Positions 1-5,270 of a stretch of 9,372 bases of DNA are shown piece by piece. Under the pieces are notes generated by a model, which saw nothing but the letters and a program-made list of their open reading frames with translations, searched no databases and was not told the origin of the DNA. Both the position numbers and the translations under genes were made by a program. The stretch is from positions 1 to 9,372 of the forward strand of contig JBGSQC010000064.1 of NCBI GenBank assembly GCA_041738295.1, read 5' to 3'. Position 1 is the first letter of the stretch. Each line of letters opens with the position of its first letter. Origin of the DNA: Zhengella sp041738295. GTDB lineage: Bacteria > Pseudomonadota > Alphaproteobacteria > Rhizobiales > Rhizobiaceae.

Positions 1-95
1 TGTCGGGAATGAGTCGCCGTGTAGCACGTGACGACCCAACCGACAGCTCGCCGTAAGGCCGCTGTAATCGCCTGATTCTGAGCGCGTAATATCAT
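1..95 (-). CDS. possible N-terminal fragment of a small unknown protein, cut by window edge
   Basis: An open frame starts at an ATG (93-95 on the minus strand) and runs off the left edge without a stop, giving about 31 residues beginning MILRAQNQAITAALRRAVGW. It lies 28 bases downstream of the hydroxybutyryl-CoA dehydrogenase stop, on the same strand. The basic, amphipathic start with LRRAVGW vaguely recalls the N-termini of small DUF1127-type proteins common in rhizobia, but the diagnostic C-terminal part of that family would lie outside the window, so I do not assign it. No good ribosome binding site is visible. The stretch is short enough to be open by chance. Confidence 0.25.
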   Translation of the reverse strand, partial: MILRAQNQAITAALRRAVGWVVTCYTATHSR

Positions 96-123
96 TTCAG
101 CAACTTCGCCGATTGACGCAGCG

Positions 124-1002
124 TCACCGCGTCGGAACCGGCGTCTCGCCCCGATAATCGTAGAACCCGCGTTTCGCCTTGCGCCCCAGCCAGCCGGCCT
201 CGACATATTTCACCAGCAGCGGGCAGGGGCGGTATTTGGTGTCGGCCAGCCCGTCATGCAGCACCTGCATGATCGACAGGCAGGTGTCGAGACCGATGAA
301 ATCGGCAAGCTGCAGCGGGCCCATCGGATGGTTGGCGCCGAGCTTCATGGCGGTGTCGATGGCTTCCACCGAACCGACGCCTTCGTATAGCGTGTAGATC
401 GCCTCGTTGATCATCGGCAGCAGGATGCGGTTGACGATGAAGGCCGGGAAATCCTCGGCCACTGTGATCGATTTGCCGAGCCTGGCAACATAATCACGCG
501 TCGCCATGAAGGTGCTTTCGTCAGTGGCGATGCCGCGCACCACTTCCACCAGCTTCATCACCGGCACCGGGTTCATGAAGTGGATGCCGATGAAGCGCTC
601 CGGGCGGTCGGTCTGGGCGGCCAAGCGGGTAATCGAGATCGACGAGGTGTTGGTGGCAAGGAGCGCCTCCGGGTTTAGCACCTGGCAAACCTGCTGGAAG
701 ATCTTGCGCTTGACGCTCTCGTCCTCGGTGGCAGCCTCGATGACGAGGTCGCAATCGGCAAGGCTTTCCACGCCGACGCCTGGCTTGATGCGGGCCAGCG
801 TCTGCTTGCGGGTTTCCTCGGTGATCTTTTCAGACGCGACCTGGCGGGCCATGTTGCCGTTGATGGTGGCAAGGCCCTTCTGGATGCGATCCTCGGTAAT
901 GTCGTGCAGCAGCACCTCATAGCCTGCCAGTGCGCTCACATGGGCAATGCCCGAGCCCATCTGTCCCGCGCCGATGATGCCGATTTTGCTGATCGTGGCC
1001 AT
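124..1002 (-). CDS. hbdA: 3-hydroxybutyryl-CoA dehydrogenase
   Basis: This 292-residue cytoplasmic enzyme interconverts 3-hydroxybutyryl-CoA and acetoacetyl-CoA using NAD(P), a step of short-chain beta-oxidation and of butyrate/hydroxybutyrate metabolism. The Rossmann motif GAGQMGSGIA is at residues 11-20. TNTSS (117-121), the His-Glu pair H141 and E153 in HFMNPVPVMKLVE, and N191 match the 3-hydroxyacyl-CoA dehydrogenase active site. The C-terminal helical domain follows, with HPMGPLQLADFIGLD (225-239) and a final GRKAKRGFYDY. Length is normal for the single-domain Hbd family. I chose the ATG at 1002 because MATISKIGIIGAGQMG is the usual family start. The frame stays open upstream to 1152, but those residues do not look like the family and would run into the etfA terminator. 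It is transcribed in the same direction as etfBA but lies beyond that terminator, so it probably has its own promoter. Confidence 0.95.
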   Translation of the reverse strand: MATISKIGIIGAGQMGSGIAHVSALAGYEVLLHDITEDRIQKGLATINGNMARQVASEKITEETRKQTLARIKPGVGVESLADCDLVIEAATEDESVKRKIFQQVCQVLNPEALLATNTSSISITRLAAQTDRPERFIGIHFMNPVPVMKLVEVVRGIATDESTFMATRDYVARLGKSITVAEDFPAFIVNRILLPMINEAIYTLYEGVGSVEAIDTAMKLGANHPMGPLQLADFIGLDTCLSIMQVLHDGLADTKYRPCPLLVKYVEAGWLGRKAKRGFYDYRGETPVPTR

Positions 1003-1027
1003 GGTCTTTCCCGTCTTGGTTCCTGCG

Positions 1028-1043
1028 CCGGCCGGACGGCCGG
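1028..1043 (-). repeat. GC-rich hairpin in the hbdA leader
   Basis: CCGGCCG-GA-CGGCCGG is a perfect 7-base inverted repeat with a 2-base centre, 25 bases upstream of the hbdA start codon. In RNA it would form a short, very stable hairpin. No T-tract follows it, so it is not an intrinsic terminator. A role in transcript stability or translation is possible but unproven; GC-rich spacers also give such repeats by chance. Confidence 0.35.
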
Positions 1044-1054
1044 TTCTGTTGCGG

Positions 1055-1068
1055 CGCACATTAGTGCG
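1055..1068. promoter_or_regulatory. operator-like palindrome upstream of hbdA
   Basis: CGCAC-ATTA-GTGCG is an inverted repeat of 5-base arms around an AT centre, in the only space available for an hbdA promoter between its start codon and the terminator at 1121-1157. The AT core in otherwise GC-rich sequence is typical of repressor sites. I could not identify convincing -35 and -10 boxes next to it, and I do not recognise the regulator. Confidence 0.3.
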
Positions 1069-1120
1069 TCTGATGCCAAGCGGGAACCGGCAAATTGACA
1101 AATCGCCGTGAAATGCGGAG

Positions 1121-1157
1121 CAAACAAAAACGGGGCGCGACCCGTGTCGCACCCCGT
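1121..1157 (-). terminator. intrinsic terminator after etfA
   Basis: Read on the minus strand, ACGGGGTGCGAC pairs with GTCGCGCCCCGT across a 4-base loop (12 pairs including one G-T wobble), and TTTTTGTTTG follows directly. This is a textbook Rho-independent terminator, 36 bases after the etfA stop. The plus strand has no T-tract after the stem, so it acts in one direction only. A second hairpin lies between it and etfA at 1171-1186. Confidence 0.85.
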
Positions 1158-1170
1158 CTTAGTGGTTCAT

Positions 1171-1186
1171 CAGCAGTGTGCTGCTG
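1171..1186 (-). repeat. hairpin just after the etfA stop codon
   Basis: CAGCAG-TGTG-CTGCTG is a perfect 6-base stem with a 4-base loop, 7 bases past the etfA stop and 13 bases before the terminator stem. It could protect the 3' end of the etfBA mRNA or assist termination. It has no T-tract of its own. Confidence 0.45.
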
Positions 1187-1193
1187 GTGGCGC

Positions 1194-2123
1194 TCAGAGC
1201 GCCTTTTCGAGTTCCGGCAGGATCACGAAGAGATCGCCGACGAGGCCGTAATCAGCCACCTGGAAGATCGGGGCCTCCTCGTCCTTGTTGATGGCGACGA
1301 TGACTTTGGAATCTTTCATGCCGGCCAGATGCTGGATGGCGCCCGAGATGCCGCAGGCGATGTAGAGTTCCGGCGCGACGACCTTGCCGGTCTGGCCGAC
1401 CTGCCAATCGTTCGGCGCATAGCCCGCATCGACGGCTGCGCGTGACGCACCGACTGCGGCGCCGAGCTTGTCGGCCACCGGCAGGATAACTTCCTGGAAC
1501 TTGGCTTCCGAGCCGAGCGCACGGCCACCCGAAATGATGATCTTGGCAGACGTCAGTTCCGGGCGGTCGGAGGCCGACAGCTTGTTCTCGACGAAGGAGG
1601 ACAGGCCGGGATCGGCGGCGGCATTGATGCTTTCCACCGGGGCCGAACCGCCCTCGGCAGCTGCGGCGAAGGTGGCGGTGCGCACTGTCACGACCTTCTT
1701 GGCGTCGGTTGCCTGCACAGTCTGGATGGCGTTGCCGGCGTAGATCGGGCGCTGGAAGGTGTCCGGGCCGTCCACGGCGATGACTTCGGAAACCTGCATC
1801 ACGTCGAGGAGGGCCGCGACGCGCGGCAGCACGTTCTTGCCCATCGAGGTGGCGGCAGAAACGATGCCGTCATAGGAGCCTGAAAGTGAAACGATGAGCG
1901 CTGCCATCGGCTCGGCAAGCTGGTTGGCAAGGGTGGCGTCCTCGGCGAGCAGCACCTTGCGCACGCCGGTGAGCTTGGCGGCGGCATCAGCGGCGGGCTT
2001 GGCGCCCTGGCCTGCAACCAGCACGTCGACGTCCTTGCCCATGGCAAGGGCGGCGGTCAGGGCCTTGGCGTTTTGGGCGGAGAGGGAGGCGTTGTCATGA
2101 TCGGCAACAAGAAGAATGGCCAT
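1194..2123 (-). CDS. etfA: electron transfer flavoprotein alpha subunit
   Basis: EtfA (309 residues) is the FAD-binding subunit of the cytoplasmic ETF heterodimer, which takes electrons from acyl-CoA and related dehydrogenases and passes them to ETF-ubiquinone oxidoreductase. The N-terminal domain covers about residues 1-185. The C-terminal FAD domain carries the family motifs in order: SGGR (198-201), GASRAAVDAGY (225-235), GQTGKVVAPELY (243-254), GISGAIQHLAGM (258-269, with the flavin-contacting H265) and NKDEEAPIFQVADYG (279-293). Length is typical of bacterial and mitochondrial EtfA. It starts 23 bases after the etfB stop and has a clear AAAGGA ribosome site at 2133-2138, so etfB and etfA form one operon. 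The operon closes with the terminator at 1121-1157. Confidence 0.97.
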   Translation of the reverse strand: MAILLVADHDNASLSAQNAKALTAALAMGKDVDVLVAGQGAKPAADAAAKLTGVRKVLLAEDATLANQLAEPMAALIVSLSGSYDGIVSAATSMGKNVLPRVAALLDVMQVSEVIAVDGPDTFQRPIYAGNAIQTVQATDAKKVVTVRTATFAAAAEGGSAPVESINAAADPGLSSFVENKLSASDRPELTSAKIIISGGRALGSEAKFQEVILPVADKLGAAVGASRAAVDAGYAPNDWQVGQTGKVVAPELYIACGISGAIQHLAGMKDSKVIVAINKDEEAPIFQVADYGLVGDLFVILPELEKAL

Positions 2124-2146
2124 TGTTTTAATTCCTTTCGATCAAT

Positions 2147-2896
2147 TCAGAGCACGCCGGCTTCGTTCTTCAGCTTGTCCACCAGCTCGGCAACCGAGGC
2201 GACCTTTACGCCGGCCTTGCGGCCCGCCGGTTCGGTGGTTTTCAGCACCTTGAGACGCGGGCTCATGTCGACGCCATAATCGGCCGGGCTCTTTTCATCG
2301 AGCGGCTTCTTCTTGGCCTTCATGATGTTGGGCAGCGAGGCATAACGCGGCTCGTTGAGGCGAAGGTCAGTGGTCACGATGGCCGGCAGCGAAATCGAGA
2401 TGGTCTGCAGGCCACCATCGACTTCGCGCGTCACGGAAGCCTTGGAGCCGTCGATCTTCACTTCCGAGGCAAAGGTGCCCTGCGCCCAGCCGGTCAGCGC
2501 GGCCAGCATCTGGCCGGTCTGGTTGGCGTCGTCGTCAATGGCCTGCTTGCCGAGAATGACGAGCTGCGGGCCTTCGGCTTCGACGATGCCCTTGAGGATC
2601 TTGGCAACGGCCAGCGGCTCGACCAGATCATCGGTCTTGACCAGAATGCCGCGGTCAGCGCCCATGGCAAGCGCGGTGCGGATGGTTTCCTGCGCCTGCT
2701 GCGGGCCGACGGAAACCGCGATGATTTCGGTCACGACACCGGCTTCCTTCAGGCGGATCGCCTCTTCCACGGCAATTTCGTCAAAGGGGTTCATCGACAT
2801 CTTGACGTTGGCGAGCTCGACGCCCGAGCCATCCGCCTTGACGCGGATCTTGACGTTGTAATCAACAACCCGCTTGACAGGTACGAGGACTTTCAT
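2147..2896 (-). CDS. etfB: electron transfer flavoprotein beta subunit
   Basis: EtfB (249 residues) is the AMP-binding partner of EtfA and provides the recognition loop that docks onto acyl-CoA dehydrogenases. Visible landmarks are the start MKVLVPVKRVVDYNVKIRVK, the nucleotide-contacting stretch around GKQAIDDDANQTGQM (116-130), the ETF-beta signature VTREVDGGLQTISISLPA (155-172), and the recognition loop RLNEPRYASLPNIMKAKKK (179-197). In human ETF-beta, and as I recall in the Agrobacterium protein, lysines of this MKAKK segment are methylated; here the corresponding residues are K193 and K196. GGGAGA at 2905-2910 is a good ribosome site 8 bases before the ATG. It is the first gene of etfBA. 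The 205 bases upstream contain three palindromes and a possible promoter. Confidence 0.97.
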   Translation of the reverse strand: MKVLVPVKRVVDYNVKIRVKADGSGVELANVKMSMNPFDEIAVEEAIRLKEAGVVTEIIAVSVGPQQAQETIRTALAMGADRGILVKTDDLVEPLAVAKILKGIVEAEGPQLVILGKQAIDDDANQTGQMLAALTGWAQGTFASEVKIDGSKASVTREVDGGLQTISISLPAIVTTDLRLNEPRYASLPNIMKAKKKPLDEKSPADYGVDMSPRLKVLKTTEPAGRKAGVKVASVAELVDKLKNEAGVL

Positions 2897-3003
2897 GGTT
2901 CAATTCTCCCAAAGAATCCGATTTGGCGCGACGTTAGCGGAGGCCTGTCGGCTCCGGCTAGTGTCCGGGCGACATTTTCGACCTTTTTTCCGATTTCCGC
3001 CGG

Positions 3004-3017
3004 ATCGGCGTGCCGAT
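3004..3017. promoter_or_regulatory. inverted repeat in the etfB leader
   Basis: ATCGGC-GT-GCCGAT is a perfect inverted repeat with a 2-base centre, about 107 bases upstream of the etfB start codon. It sits immediately beside the palindrome at 3019-3036. It could be a protein site or a leader hairpin. Confidence 0.35.
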
Positions 3018-3018
3018 A

Positions 3019-3036
3019 CCATACTCTTCGGTATGG
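3019..3036. promoter_or_regulatory. operator-like palindrome overlapping the candidate etfB -10 region
   Basis: CCATAC-TCTTCG-GTATGG is a perfect inverted repeat with 6-base arms and a 6-base spacer. Size and arm composition are typical of a dimeric repressor operator. On the minus strand it starts 18 bases downstream of TTGACG (3055-3060), where a -10 element would be expected, so a bound protein could block transcription. I do not recognise the regulator. Confidence 0.45.
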
Positions 3037-3060
3037 CGCAACGATTGACGATTACGTCAA
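3031..3060 (-). promoter_or_regulatory. etfB: candidate etfBA promoter
   Basis: On the minus strand TTGACG (3055-3060) is a good -35 box. With an 18-base spacer the -10 would be CCATAC (3031-3036), a poor match; a 19-base spacer gives CATACC. Transcription would start near 3022 and leave a leader of about 125 bases. The weak -10 and long spacer would fit an activated promoter, for example one used by a MerR-type regulator, but this is inference. Confidence 0.3.
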
Positions 3061-3066
3061 CGTCAA
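3045..3066. promoter_or_regulatory. TTGACG/CGTCAA palindrome with an extra half-site upstream of etfB
   Basis: TTGACG-ATTA-CGTCAA (3045-3060) is a perfect inverted repeat, and a further CGTCAA copy follows at once (3061-3066). It spans the presumed -35 region of etfBA. The layout, two CGTCA-type arms around a 4-base AT centre, resembles palindromes described for LiuR, the MerR-family regulator of branched-chain amino acid and fatty acid degradation in proteobacteria, whose regulons can include etf genes. I make this comparison from memory and treat the assignment as a hypothesis only. Confidence 0.5.
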
Positions 3067-3101
3067 AATATTCAGCATCCCGATAAAGGTCATAGGCCGA
3101 C

Positions 3102-3923
3102 CTAGCTTCTGCCCCAGCGCCGCACCGGCTTGGGTTCAGGCCGGGCGAGAGGCGGTCCGGCCTGGGTATCGGCGCGCGGCGCATTGCCGGCTTGCCGGTC
3201 GGGTTCGGGAGCACCGGTCTCCACGGCACGCGGCGTTTCGATGTTGCTGTCAAAGAGCGGCACGCCACGACGGCGCAGGATGACGACCAGAACCGCGCCC
3301 GCCGCCATGCCGCCAATATGGGCAGCCCAGGAGACCTGGTTTTCGCTGTCGCCGGCAAACATCACGAATTGCAGGCCTACCCAAAGCAGCAGCGGGATGA
3401 AGGCGGGAATGCGAAGCGGAATCCGGCCGAAGGCCAGCACCCAGACCTTCACGCGCGGATGCAGGATCAGATAGGCGGCGACAATGCCAGCCACCGCGCC
3501 GGATGCGCCGATCAGCGGGGAATCGGAAGCCGGCACGACAAAGCCGTGGAACCAGGCACCGGCAGCAGCCGAGAGCAAATAGAACAGCAGATATTTGAAA
3601 TGGCCAAGCGCATCCTCCACATTGTCGCCAAACACCCAGAGGAACAGCATGTTGCCGCCCAAATGCAGGATGTCTGCGTGGAGGAAGGCATAGGTGATGT
3701 AGGTCAGCTCTTCCGGCAGCTTCACCAGTTCGGGCGTCAGTTCGTTGATGTCGTTGATCACTGACGGCACGTAACCATAGCCGAGCGCGGTGGCCATCTG
3801 GGCCTGTTCGCCGCCTGCCGACATGACCAGCCAGACAATGACATTGATGGCGATGAGGGTGATGGTGACGAATTGCAGCTTGATGTGCTTCAGGCTGTTG
3901 GCGTCGTGAAGGGGTATGAACAT
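3102..3923 (-). CDS. rhomboid-family intramembrane serine protease
   Basis: A polytopic inner-membrane protein (273 residues) of the rhomboid family, which cleaves membrane proteins within the bilayer. The catalytic pair is present: S141 in GASG (139-142) and H202 in SWAAHIGG. The HxxxN element of transmembrane segment 2 is H87-x3-N91 in LHLGGNMLFLWVFG. About six hydrophobic segments span residues 18-215, followed by a proline- and arginine-rich cytoplasmic tail (about 220-273). I chose the ATG at 3923 because FIPLHDAN is the usual beginning of rhizobial members. No clear ribosome site precedes it, and the frame is open back to a GTG at 4022 that also lacks one, so the start is uncertain. It is divergent from the small secreted protein gene. 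Its substrate is unknown. Confidence 0.9.
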   Translation of the reverse strand: MFIPLHDANSLKHIKLQFVTITLIAINVIVWLVMSAGGEQAQMATALGYGYVPSVINDINELTPELVKLPEELTYITYAFLHADILHLGGNMLFLWVFGDNVEDALGHFKYLLFYLLSAAAGAWFHGFVVPASDSPLIGASGAVAGIVAAYLILHPRVKVWVLAFGRIPLRIPAFIPLLLWVGLQFVMFAGDSENQVSWAAHIGGMAAGAVLVVILRRRGVPLFDSNIETPRAVETGAPEPDRQAGNAPRADTQAGPPLARPEPKPVRRWGRS

Positions 3924-3953
3924 GGGACCGGCGCCAGTTGATTGCGGGACCGG

Positions 3954-3965
3954 CAGGCTAGCCTG
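3954..3965. promoter_or_regulatory. perfect 12-base palindrome between the rhomboid and secreted-protein genes
   Basis: CAGGCTAGCCTG is fully self-complementary and lies 31 bases upstream of the chosen rhomboid start, in the divergent intergenic region. It could be an operator or part of a leader hairpin. If the longer rhomboid reading from 4022 were used, it would lie inside the coding sequence and lose this meaning. Confidence 0.25.
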
Positions 3966-4048
3966 AACAGGGGAAACGGGAAAGAGGCGCGGTGTGATTT
4001 GCGACACTGGCCGAACAGGCACCAGAAAGGCATGATGACACGCGGCGT

Positions 4049-4064
4049 TGCGGACAATGCCGCA
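4049..4064. repeat. inverted repeat in the leader of the secreted-protein gene
   Basis: TGCGG-ACAATG-CCGCA is an inverted repeat of 5-base arms, 12 bases ahead of the GGAG ribosome site (4076-4079). It may be an operator or a small mRNA hairpin. The arms are short and no partner is recognised. Confidence 0.25.
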
Positions 4065-4087
4065 TTGGCCAGACCGGAGAAATGATC

Positions 4088-4429
4088 ATGCGCCTTGCCG
4101 TTTCACTTCTTCTTGCCGCACTGACAGCCTCGCCCGCCGCCGCTTTCCAGAAATTCGAGGAATACCGCATCCGCGGCGACGAGATTGCCTCGGTCACCAT
4201 GGTGCCGCCGGAAACCGAGGACCCGATGACCATGGTGATCAAGCTCACGCCTGACAGCGCCGGCGGAGACACCGTGACGATCGAATCCGATGCTGACCTG
4301 GAAGACTGCAGGTCTGCCATTGAAGGCGTCATCGGCAACGCGGGTTCTTACGTGCAAATCCGCGCGCATGTGTCGGCGGACACGATGAACGGCGTCATGG
4401 TCACAGAATGCCTGGTCTTGCGGCCCTGA
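4088..4429 (+). CDS. small exported protein of unknown function
   Basis: A 113-residue protein with a clear Sec signal peptide: MR, a hydrophobic core (about residues 3-15) and a probable cleavage site after ASPAAA (residue 19). The mature part, about 94 residues starting FQKFEEYRIRGDE, is acidic, has no further membrane segment, and has two cysteines (74 and 108) that could form a disulfide in the periplasm. I do not recognise a domain. Two ATGs lie in frame (4082 and 4088). GGAG at 4076-4079 is 8 bases from the second but only 2 from the first, so I chose 4088. It is divergent from the rhomboid gene, and its stop is only 4 bases from that of the convergent adenosyltransferase gene, with no terminator between them. 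Confidence 0.8.
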   Translation: MRLAVSLLLAALTASPAAAFQKFEEYRIRGDEIASVTMVPPETEDPMTMVIKLTPDSAGGDTVTIESDADLEDCRSAIEGVIGNAGSYVQIRAHVSADTMNGVMVTECLVLRP

Positions 4430-4433
4430 GCAC

Positions 4434-5012
4434 CTACCGGTTTGCGCCGGGCACCCAGAGAACATCGTCCGCGCCATTGCCGTTGACGGCGCGCGAGGCG
4501 ACAAACAGGTAATCCGACAGCCGGTTGAGATAGCGGATGGCCTCCGGGTTGACCTTTTCGTCAGGCTTGGTGGCCAGTTCGGTCACCATCCGCTCGGCAC
4601 GGCGTGCCACGGTGCGGGCCAGATGTAAGTAAGCGGCTGCAGGCGAACCACCGGGCAGCACGAAGGATTTGAGCGGCGGGATGTCGGCATTCAGCGTGTC
4701 GATTGCCGTTTCGAGCGCGATGACCTGGCTGGCGATGATTCGCAGCGGCTCGTAGCCGAGATCTTCGCCCGTGTCCGGCGTGGCGAGGTCGGCGCCCAGA
4801 TCAAAGAGATCGTTCTGGATGCGCGACAGCGTGGCATCGACAGCAGGATGATCGGCGGTGTGAAGGCGCACCATGCCGATAACCGAATTGGTTTCATCCA
4901 CCGTGCCATAGGCGGCAACACGCAAATCATGCTTGGCGCGGCGCTCACCGGAGCCAAGGCCCGTGGTGCCGTCATCGCCGGTCTTGGTGTAGATCCTGTT
5001 CAGCCTGACCAT
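4434..5012 (-). CDS. pduO: PduO-type cob(I)alamin adenosyltransferase
   Basis: This 192-residue cytoplasmic enzyme transfers the adenosyl group of ATP to cob(I)alamin to make adenosylcobalamin, the cofactor of methylmalonyl-CoA mutase and other B12 enzymes. It belongs to the PduO/human MMAB family, not the CobA/BtuR family. Family motifs are the ATP-binding TKTGDDGTTGLGSG (9-22), VDETNS (38-43), FVLPGG (117-122), the arginine-rich LARTVARRAERMV (131-143), and RYLNRLSDYLFVASR (160-174). The ATG at 5012 is chosen because GAGGAGA (5018-5024) sits just before it; that ribosome site overlaps the stop codon of the HIG1-domain gene, so the two are probably translationally coupled. The upstream open extension to 5057 lies inside the HIG1 gene and is not family-like. 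Confidence 0.95.
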   Translation of the reverse strand: MVRLNRIYTKTGDDGTTGLGSGERRAKHDLRVAAYGTVDETNSVIGMVRLHTADHPAVDATLSRIQNDLFDLGADLATPDTGEDLGYEPLRIIASQVIALETAIDTLNADIPPLKSFVLPGGSPAAAYLHLARTVARRAERMVTELATKPDEKVNPEAIRYLNRLSDYLFVASRAVNGNGADDVLWVPGANR

Positions 5013-5022
5013 GATTGTCTCC

Positions 5023-5217
5023 TCAGGCCGGGCGGCCGAAATAGAGCGCGCCGACAATCAGCACCACGGCGACGAACTGCAGGATGACGCGCATCTGCAT
5101 CAGCTTGTTGGAGGTGTTGGCATCGCCTGCGCGCATCATGTTGAAGAGGCCGCGGATCAGCACCAGGGCCACGGCAGCCATGGCGATCATCGCCAGAAAC
5201 TTGAAGACGGTATCCAT
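5023..5217 (-). CDS. small HIG1-domain (twin transmembrane) protein
   Basis: A 64-residue inner-membrane protein with two hydrophobic helices (about 3-22 and 43-60) joined by a short polar, basic loop. The loop and second helix start, SNKLMQMRVILQ (36-47), with R43 and Q47, plus LIRGLFNMM (20-28), match the HIG1 (hypoxia-induced gene 1) domain. Mitochondrial members such as Rcf1 associate with cytochrome c oxidase and respiratory supercomplexes; the role of the bacterial proteins is not settled. The ATG at 5217 gives the usual short family form, with AGGA 9 bases upstream. It is followed 10 bases later by the adenosyltransferase start and lies 49 bases after the dehydrogenase gene, so all three may share a transcript. 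Confidence 0.85.
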   Translation of the reverse strand: MDTVFKFLAMIAMAAVALVLIRGLFNMMRAGDANTSNKLMQMRVILQFVAVVLIVGALYFGRPA

Positions 5218-5241
5218 CGGGAAAAATCCTGTTTTGCGACC

Positions 5242-5270
5242 GGTGTCCCTTTCCGGGCGGGTGATGTCAA
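5242..5270 (-). promoter_or_regulatory. possible internal promoter for the HIG1-adenosyltransferase pair
   Basis: On the minus strand a perfect TTGACA (5265-5270) overlaps the stop codon of the upstream dehydrogenase gene. A 17-base spacer leads to GACACC (5242-5247), a poor -10. If active, it would give the downstream pair a transcript starting close to the HIG1 start codon. Only the -35 half is convincing. Confidence 0.25.

Noticed and set aside
1003..1152. Longer hbdA reading starting at 1152
   Set aside because: The extra 50 residues are arginine-rich, not family-like, and would start within the etfA terminator stem. The family start MATISKIGIIGAGQMG is at 1002.
2355..2861. Plus-strand open frame (168 codons) opposite etfB
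   Set aside because: Antisense shadow of a highly conserved gene; composition rich in Ser, Arg and Thr with no recognisable domain.
2900..3358. Minus-strand open frame (152 codons) across the etfB upstream region
   Set aside because: It overlaps the end of the rhomboid gene out of frame and runs through the palindromic promoter region. No domain is seen, and its end abuts the etfB ribosome site.
3192..3764. Plus-strand open frame (190 codons) opposite the rhomboid gene
   Set aside because: It lies wholly antisense to the rhomboid catalytic region, has low-complexity His/Gln/Glu-rich composition and no ribosome site.
1194..3923. Idea that rhomboid, etfB and etfA form one operon
   Set aside because: A 205-base gap with a candidate promoter and three operator-like palindromes separates the rhomboid stop from etfB, and the functions are unrelated. 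Read-through cannot be excluded.
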